Source: Aquilaria yunnanensis (lineage: Eukaryota; Streptophyta; Magnoliopsida; Malvales; Thymelaeaceae). Taken from it: a stretch of 64,000 bases of DNA. The notes under the pieces are model-generated. The model was not told the origin of the DNA. It did not search any database and saw nothing but the letters and a program-made list of their open reading frames with translations. The translations under genes were made by a program, and so were the position numbers. Shown here piece by piece: positions 56,887-64,000 of this stretch; the first letter of the stretch is position 1; each line of letters begins with the position of its first letter. The stretch covers positions 81,560,001 to 81,624,000 of the forward strand of contig CM077599.1 of NCBI GenBank assembly GCA_039654915.1. Direction: 5' to 3'.

Positions 56887-58186
56887 TGTCACGAAAAGGG
56901 TAACAACACTCGTCGTCCTTGAACTTAAGCCCTATTTGGAAACAACTTTTGTCATTAGCGTTAGAGTTTTGGATAATTTATTTAACGATTGAGATAAAAA
57001 GCACTGAAGTTAAAAACTAAAAGTTACCATTAAATAGTTTTTTCAAAACTTTAATGCTAATGGCTGACACTAATGTCAAACAAGGCATAATACCCATGTT
57101 TTAGATTTATCTTGGAACTACAAATCATTATACTACGTATCCTTTAACTATGAAAATGTTACACCAATCGTATTGCCATTAACTGCAGCCATTAAACAGA
57201 ATGAAAAAAAAATTTTAACTAGTTTTAACCTCTAAAAACCTTCCATTTGTCATAGAAATCTCAAAACTTTTACATCTTATAATAAAACCACCTACTCCTA
57301 ACCGCCCTCGCTCCTCCATAATCGCCGCCATCCTTTGCTTCACCAATTCGGTTCTCATGTCCTCTGTCATTGATTCCAAGCCAAGCTCCCCATTTACAAG
57401 CCCACTTCCCCTCTTTTCCTGCCAGATTGTCAATGGCCGCCTTCCTCTGGCGGTGGTCATCTCCCTCCAACGGTGCACGATCATCTTCATCCGCGCGAAG
57501 GGCAAGTGTTAACCATTGTCTTCCTCCGGTAGTGCATGTTTGAAGAAAAACAACGATGTTGTGATGTGATTGAAGAAAGAATGTCTAGGTGGGATCAAAA
57601 GGAAGAGATGATAAAGGGCAACGATATTCAAGATCGGAGCGTGATGGGAGAACGCTACGGAAGAGAACACTTAATCAACGAGAGAGCACAACGAGATGGC
57701 GACTGAAAATGGTGACAGAAAATGACGATGAAGGATGATGATTAATGAGGAAAAATGCTGTGTTCTGGCCTCAAGGGTCTTAGCCTTTTATTCCCCTTTT
57801 TCTGTTGATTAATCGTTAGTAGTGGCTATGACATGGGATGCCAGCGATGGGATGGGGACGTGATGGTGGCAGGTCAGCACCAGCCATAACAAAGGTGAAG
57901 GTCAAGAAGGGCAGAGGAGCAGATGTGAAGGTCATGATGGGGCAGTGGTTTTATTGTAAGATGTAACCATTTTGAGATTTCTATGACAAATGGAAAATTT
58001 TCAGGGTTAAAACTTCTTTTTTATGTTTTGTTTTTCATTCATTTTAATGGTTGCAATTTACAGCAAAACAATTTGTGTAACATTTTCACAGTTAAAAGAT
58101 AAATAGTGTAACATTTTTTAGTTTCATGATGAATCTGAAACATGGATTTTAGTTCAGGAATGACAAGTGCTATTTATCCTGTCACA
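56887..58186. mobile_element. Long-TIR MULE-like element with nested MITE
   Basis: The left end TGTCACGAAAAGGGTAA and, on minus, the right end TGTGACAGGATAAATAG start inverted arms of about 250 bp. Inner shared words include AACTATGAAAATGTTACACCA, CCATTTGTCATAGAAATCTC and ATAAAACCA (left) against their minus-strand equals on the right. The interior (57300-57950) is GC-richer with no transposase. No TSD found. Confidence 0.75.
56929..57086. mobile_element. Small MITE nested in the long-TIR element
   Basis: It interrupts the left arm between CTTGAACTTAA and ATAATACCCATG. Ends: GCCCTATTTGGAAAC left, and GCCTTGTTTGACATT on minus right, with shared internal words GTCATTAGCGTTAGAGTTTT and GCCATTAGCATTAAAGTTTT. 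158 bp, no coding. Confidence 0.7.
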
Positions 58187-59540
58187 AAACTATAACCAGC
58201 AAGTAACAATTATGTAATCAAACAAGCATATTTTTTTTATATAACATGGCATCTTACACAATTTGAGATTCATCTCACAGTTAGCCTCTTACCTTTATAA
58301 TTGCATAACAATTAGAATGGTCTAGTTTTTGAATGTGGGGAAATCAATGCAATTCAATATGTTTCTTTTCAATATATATATATATATATATAATTAGAAC
58401 ATCCAATTATAGTTTGTTTGGTAAAATTGTCATTCTTATTTTAGAAATCTATAGTTTACTATTTGCATGTGACAATTTTTTTCTTCAATGTTTGGCTTTG
58501 AATCCACAAATTCTACTTTTAGTTGCAATGTATTTATCTCGTAATAAATTTAAAAAGTAAAAGGGACAAATAGCCTACTTAACTTTTCGTCCTATAGGGT
58601 ATCAGTCACTAAAATATTTTTTACAGGTAAAAAAATTATTTTAGTTTTTGTCGACTATAATATTGACCATTAAAGTTTGTGATGTAGACAAATGTGTCAT
58701 CCTTGGTATTAACGGATGAAATATTCTATCATAATTTGGAATGTTCCGTTAACGGTGGTGATGACATGGCTTGTTAAAATAATAAATTACAAAATTTGTC
58801 ACTGAACTATATGCTCTTATACACACTAAACCCTAAACTTAAAAATAGAGTGAAATAACTATCTTCTTCCCAGTACAAAATTTTGCTCCCAAAATCCCAA
58901 GCTCCAACCAATTCCCCAACAATTTCTCATCTCTCCCATTCAAATCAATGAAATTTTTCACCATTCCCCAAATTCCCTAACAAATTTCCCACAATTAGCG
59001 GAACAATTTCATTCCCGGAGCACCAACGCCACCCACACATTGTGAACTCACTGCCACCACTGATGACAACGGTGATTACATCAACAAGGAAAGCGAGGGC
59101 CGCTGGCGAACGCTCCCGAAACGCGCCGGCCTCCTCCACTGTGGAATCACGGAATCCAGCAAATCCTCTACCCCATCACTGGTTTCGTTCAAGACGGAGA
59201 CGGCACCGCATTTAGCTTCATAGATCTGGTGGCGAAAAGAGATGATTCAATGGCAACAGATTTTATCGATCCAATCGAACAATCGAAGGTCCCGATGGCA
59301 ACTCGGCAGGGATCACAATTCTACTGTGCATTCGGAGAACTTTGAGACACCGACACCGATACGTGCAAGAAGAGTGGAGTCGAGAGCTCTGGATCTAGGG
59401 AGAGCAACTGAAGCAAGAGAAGACAGATAAGAATTTGTTGATGCCATGAAAAAGCGGGCTTGACGGGTCTAGAATTGTTCTTCGCCGAGTTCTTTTGGTA
59501 ATCATATAGTTGATAATCAAACAATAAAATTGTGGAAGAC
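58187..59540. other. Intergenic DNA, possible further TE
   Basis: No gene I can support. 58640-58840 (GGTGATGACATGGC, CACTAAACCCTAAACTT) has weak inverted similarity to 59985-60120, so a degraded long-TIR element may span about 58560-60200. The GC-richer centre (58960-59440) has frames of 62-67 codons without recognisable content. Confidence 0.4.
58370..58392. repeat. TA microsatellite
   Basis: An uninterrupted ATATAT run of about 23 bases. Confidence 0.95.
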
Positions 59541-59871
59541 TTTTAATTTAAGTTAACTTAATTTAAAATAATTTATTTTTATATTTATATTTTTTTTACT
59601 TGAAATTAATTTTATTTAAAATTTAATATTATTTAGGTGAAATAATTCATTGATTGTAAAATTTTTATAATACTATTAATTTTTTATGAAATTTTCTTTT
59701 TTAAATATTAAAAAGAAAAATTTCATAGAAATTTAATAACATGATAAAAATTTTGTTTCAGATGGATTATTACACTTATATAATATTGACTTTCAAATGA
59801 AATTAGTTCCAAGTGAAAAAGATTTAAAATCATTTTAGATTAAATTGACTTAAGTTAAAACAAATTGGGTG
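59541..59871. mobile_element. MITE related to the copy-1 MITE at 8062
   Basis: The right end AGTTAAAACAAATTGGGTG corresponds to AGTTAAAACGAATTGGGTG at 8363-8381. Internal words TTACTTGAAATTAATTTTATT, TATAATATTGACTTTCAAATG and GAAATTAGTTCCAAGTGAAAAA match the same family. The left end is more decayed, so its exact start and any TSD are unsure. Confidence 0.7.
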
Positions 59872-61849
59872 TTTGCGCTGCTTTGTGATTTTCTTTTTCG
59901 GCAATGTTTATGAACCCTATGGCTTTTAAGGGGCTAGATCATTAAATACGAAAATCTATGGGGTTTTATGATGTTTCAAAAAAAGTTTAGGGTCTAAGTT
60001 TGATGTTTTATATTTTTATGTACACAAGTTTATCACATATACATACCAATTATGTGGCCACGTCATCAAAATATTCTAAACCATCATCAAACTATACAAA
60101 AATAACGGTAATGGTAAATATCCACTGATTATATAACATTAATAAGTGATTTAACAGTAAAAAAACTATAATTGGTGATCCACCCACATCAAAAAGCTAA
60201 ATGGGGAATTTGCCTCTCTTGCCAATTTAAAATGTTTAATTGTTTGAAGTTAAGTAACAGTTTAAATTATCATTGTTTCATTTATCTTACTACCAAACAG
60301 TTTTGCCCCAATTCAGGGGCAAATTGTGAAGTTTTGAAATAAAAAGGGTAAAATGTAATCTAACCCAAAGTTTGTGGATGAAACTATGATTACATATAAT
60401 AAAAAGGTGAATTTTTTTTTTTTTCACTCAAAAGCAAGGTATACGAATATATAATTTAAATGAGGTATTAGGGATCATATATAAAGGGAGATACCTACTT
60501 ATTTGGAACTAAAAAAACAACTAAACCAGATTATATGACATTTTGTGGGATTTTGGGAGGAGGATTCGAAGCCCGGCGATGTCTCTCGCGCCAACAATAG
60601 GCCTTTGCATGTTCGGGACAAAAAGGTGAAAATTGAAATTCAAAAACGATTCCCTACCTCTCATGCTCAAGTCCTGGTCCCCTAAAACTTTCAAATCTAG
60701 CTAACACAGGAAATCTCTTAGTCGTTGGGCTTCCCTCGTTGTAAGAGCTAAAACCAAAGTTATCAAAATTCTCAACCGAATGTTAGTTGAATTTTACTAT
60801 TTCAATTAAAACGAAAAAAAATTGGTTGATTAGGTTCACTAATTATGATACAATTTTGATCAAACTTTTTTTTTTGTTGCAATTACAAAAAATAAAAAAA
60901 TAATTTCATATGTAATCTCAATGTTAACAATCTTATCTAAAACCATAGAGATACCAACCATCAGCCTTACAATAACCTAAAGATGAGCACAAAGTCTAAA
61001 GAATGAAATTCGACGCTAAGTTGATCAGCAAGAAATAATTTTCTTAATTTAACTAAATACAATATTTTTTAGATTTTCTTTTTCTTATAATTAATAATCA
61101 ATTATATTTATATTTTTAAAAGCTGTGAATTATTATTTTTAAAATTTTACTCTCATACGACGAAATTTCCTAAAGATTTTATAGAATCATTAAAATGGTG
61201 GCATTTCAGACCCATTTCTCTTGACCAATGTCATTTGCTATAAACCAAATTAGGCTAAAATTGGCATATGTATTGAACTTTAGCTGATATTATGCTTATC
61301 CCATGGAATTTAGAATTGTACTTTTACCTCCTATTTTTTTTAATGTCATGACTCAGCTCTTAATTAAAATTATTGATATTTACAGTTATAACATCATTGA
61401 GGTTTGACAAGCTATACTTTCACCTTGATTTTTTTTCTCATTGTGTGACAGTGATATCAAAAAATTTAATTAAACTATTTGGTAATTGTCTTCTAGTAAA
61501 TGGATATTTATTGGACTATTTTTTAAATAACATTTTTAATAGTTAATGAATATTTTAAATTCTCAACTTTCCTCTTGCTAAATATAAAAAAAATTAATTA
61601 TTAATTATTAAAAAAAATCAGATAAGTTGAAATTGCTATAACAAAATTATTAATAATTTAAATTAAAATTTCAAATGTTACTGTAAGATACTGTGGAAAA
61701 TAAAAAACCAAATGAAGAAGTGTATACTGTCGCGGGATTTGGCCCAAAAAAAAAACATAAACCTCAAGAGGCTGAAACGACAAAATCTCCACCGCCACAG
61801 GGACACATTCGTCATTAACTAATCTCCTACGCTTATTTTCGTCATTTCA
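59872..61849. other. Intergenic DNA upstream of the At1g16860-like gene
   Basis: AT-rich with homopolymers. 61540-61650 resembles the flank of the hAT site (TTAATTATTAAAAAAAATCAGATAA). No coding stretch is convincing. Confidence 0.5.
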
Positions 61850-61961
61850 TTTTCTCAACTCTCTAGTCCACCCATCGTCTTCACCTCCACACTCTCCACT
61901 TTCACTCTCCACTCCCTCTCTCTCCAGGAAAAGGAAGGAAACAGCGAATCAGGGAAAAACA
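61850..61961 (+). promoter_or_regulatory. 5' UTR / proximal promoter of the At1g16860-like gene
   Basis: A pyrimidine-rich leader (CACTCTCCACTCCCTCTCTC) precedes GAAAAACAATGGCT, a good plant start context (A at -3, G at +4). No strict TATA box is evident. Confidence 0.55.
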
Positions 61962-63773
61962 ATGGCTTCCCGAACTCAGTCGCACCAGCTGAGCAATGGG
62001 TTGGTCGTCTCGGGGAGGCCCGAGCAGCTTAAGGAGCGCCAGCCTACAATGTCGTCGCGGGCCACCGTACCCTACACAGGTGGTGATATCAAGAAATCCG
62101 GCGAGTTGGGTAAAATGTTCGACATCCCGGTTCTCCATCATCACTCCCCTGGCGATCCTCCGTCGAGGTCCAACTCGAATCCCAACTCCAGGCAGCAGCA
62201 GCAGCAACCCTCACGCACTTCCTCCTCTTCGCAGCCCAACAGCGGATCCATCCGATCCGGGTCGAACTCGGGTCCCTTGAGAAAGTCATCCGGACCTATG
62301 CCTCTCCAGCCCACTGGTCTCATCACATCCGGTCCGCTCAGCTCGGGTCCCCGGAGGTCCGGCCAATTGGGCGGCCCGGCAGAGCAGCCGGCGCCTAGTT
62401 CTGGGAAGGTCGGGTACGGCCCGGGAGTCACTAGCCTGGGGGAGGGATTGAGGGTGGGGTTCAGGGTGTCCAAGGCAGTAGTGTGGGTGGTGATGGTGGT
62501 TCTGGTGATGTTGTTATTGGTGGGGGCATTCTTGATGGTCGCGGTGAAGAAGGCGGTGGTTCTTGCGGTTGTGGCGGCGGCCGTGGCCCCAATGGGGTTG
62601 GGTTTGATTTGGAATTGTCTGTGGGGAAGGAGAGGTTTGTTGCGCTACGTAAGCAGGTACCCAGATGCTGAGCTTAGAGGTGCTGTTGATGGCCAGTACG
62701 TCAAAGTTACCGGGGTAACGTTTTCCTTATACTAGCGTTTTTGTTGCTTATATTTTATTTGTTTATAATATTACTTCAGGATCAGTTTAAATGTTAGTTG
62801 GGATCAGAATTGATCATTGGTATATTCCTCCTCTTTCCTGATTTGAGAGGTTTCCTGCAGTTTATGAAAGGACACAAGGCTAAACATGACTGATTGCGTA
62901 AGGTGTTTTTTCTAATGTGTCTTTAGTTGACCTATTTTGTTCTTGTGATTTCATGGCATTGTATCCATCTAAGACAGGATTTGTATTTGCTGAATTAATG
63001 TGTAAAGCTTCTTAAAATTATGAATAATAGCACCCCGAGCATATCATATCTTCATGATCTGGGAGTATTAACATTGAAAATAAGTCAATAGAAGATTGGC
63101 GGCAACGTGGTTGATGATCTCTCTAAATCACAGTAATAGTTACTCATGCAGGCACTGCATTTTTCCATGTGTAAGTGGACTTGGGTGCTTCCCTTGTTCA
63201 AACTTTGGTTATTTGTTCCATGTGATTTCCTTCCTGTTTTTAGGTTGTTACTTGCGGCAGCGTTCCTTTGGAGTCATCATACCAAAGGGTGCCTAGGTGT
63301 GTATATGTTTCCACAGAACTGTATGAGTACAAAGGATGTGGTGGAAAAGCCGCAAATGCTAAACACCGTTGCTTCTCATGGGGATGTAGGCATTCAGAGG
63401 TTGGTTCTCCAACTACTTTTGTTTCTTTGTGGTATTATGTAAACAGAAGATGATAACTCTGTTAATCATGCTGCTGCACACTTATCTGGTTTTGCTTCAA
63501 ACAAACTTCTATCTTATTTGAAACTTGGCTTCTGAGGCTGACTTTTTGCTCTGGTGAACAGAAATATGTTGCTGATTTTTATGTGTCAGACTTCCAATCT
63601 GGACTAAGAGCTTTAGTCAAAGCAGGCTATGGAGCTAAGGTTGCGCCATTCGTGAAGCCAACTACTGTAGTTGATGTGACAAAACAAAACAAGGACTTGT
63701 CCCCCAGTTTTTTGCGTTGGCTTGCTGATCGCAACCTATCCAGTGATGACCGTATAATGCGCCTCAAAGAAGG
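61962..63773 (+). CDS. At1g16860-like two-pass membrane protein, 5' part (exons 1-3)
   Basis: I recognise the plant family of uncharacterised membrane protein At1g16860, sometimes labelled ubiquitin-specific protease C19-related without a protease motif. Exon 1 is 61962-62714 (251 codons). It starts MASRTQSHQLSNGLVVSGRP, then the conserved PYTGGDIKKSGELGKMFDIP, a Ser/Gly/Pro-rich linker with SGPL repeats, two membrane segments (about 172-195 and 198-221) and RYPDAELRGAVDGQYVKVTG. Exon 2 is 63244-63399 (VVTCGSVPLESS, PRCVYVSTELYEYKG) and exon 3 63562-63773 (DFYVSDFQSGLRALVKAG, DDRIMRLKEG). Introns are GT-AG. The last exons lie beyond the window. The protein is probably in an endomembrane or the plasma membrane; biochemical role unknown. 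Confidence 0.92.
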
Positions 63774-64000
63774 GTATGATACAATGCACATCTTTCAAAA
63801 TCCCTAGTTTGCTCGGCTTTCCTGCCTTTTTGCAGGTTCCTTCTATTGTCCAATAGTATACAAAGTGACATGTTACATTGTGAGTTTGCATCAGCATTTG
63901 ATAATAATCTTATTTTCAATTTGTGAGGAATCACTGTCATAGGTATATCAGGGCATGCTGGAAATTGTGTATTGATTTACTGCAAACTTGCGTCGGAAAA
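63774..64000 (+). other. Intron 3 of the At1g16860-like gene (partial)
   Basis: GTATGATACAATG follows KEG, where the family continues with Y(I)KEGS; the next exon is not reached. An apparent reading through the donor ends at TAG within a few codons. Confidence 0.75.

Noticed and set aside
57215..57505. 96-codon minus frame in the long-TIR element
   Set aside because: Lies in the non-autonomous MULE interior and begins in the inverted arm; no domain recognised.
58560..60200. A possible degraded long-TIR element
   Set aside because: Only scattered inverted words match (GATGACATGGC, ACCCTAAACTT); too weak to call as an element.
1..64000. CRISPR arrays, tRNA or rRNA genes, prokaryotic operons
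   Set aside because: No regularly spaced repeats, cloverleaf or rRNA signature was seen, and the gene structures are eukaryotic.

Overview
The window is plant nuclear DNA, almost certainly from a eudicot; I could not place the species. Evidence: intron-containing genes with GT-AG splice sites, plant-specific protein families (a DRP4C-type dynamin, an At1g16860-like membrane protein, a CER1-type wax enzyme fragment), LTR retrotransposons with initiator-Met tRNA primer sites, and hAT, MULE and MITE elements in AT-rich intergenic DNA.

Four cellular genes are credible. Three are intronless DRP4C-like (Mx-type) dynamin GTPases in direct orientation at 946-2997, 29307-31355 and 50699-52747. The fourth is an At1g16860-like two-pass membrane protein starting at 61962 and running off the right edge after at least three exons.

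The left 49 kb is a tandem segmental duplication: 1-27818 (copy 1, open at the left edge) pairs with 28059-49362 (copy 2). Each copy holds a DRP4C gene, two adjacent long-TIR elements, a three-level nest of LTR elements and a further long-TIR element. In the nest, a non-coding LTR element (6848-18754, TSD ACTAA) carries in its 3' LTR a gag-only Copia element (11462-18314, TSD GTTTG), whose 5' LTR carries a 2.4-kb solo LTR (12522-14923, TSD GTGAA). The same nest lies at 35162-46670 in copy 2, so all three insertions and the solo-LTR event predate the duplication. Copy 1 alone has a 320-bp MITE, a 2.5-kb hAT element carrying host exons (Pack-type), and about 3.8 kb near 23.5-27.3 kb with a triplicated 250-bp unit and a 1.26-kb MULE with a 9-bp TSD.

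The third DRP4C gene sits in an older copy of the unit: its 3' flank matches the flanks of genes 1 and 2 in pieces but lacks their TEs. The coding sequences are mosaic. Gene 3 matches gene 2 without a visible difference over about 590 bp in the middle, then matches gene 1 better further 3', which points to gene conversion. The proximal upstream DNA of genes 1 and 2 is unrelated between about -130 and -420, so their regulation may differ.

The right part (53-62 kb) is TE-rich: an unresolved insertion with an LTR-like start, a long-TIR MULE with a nested MITE, and a relative of the copy-1 MITE, followed by the At1g16860-like gene. I saw no tRNA, rRNA or CRISPR. All identities and alignments here are by eye.
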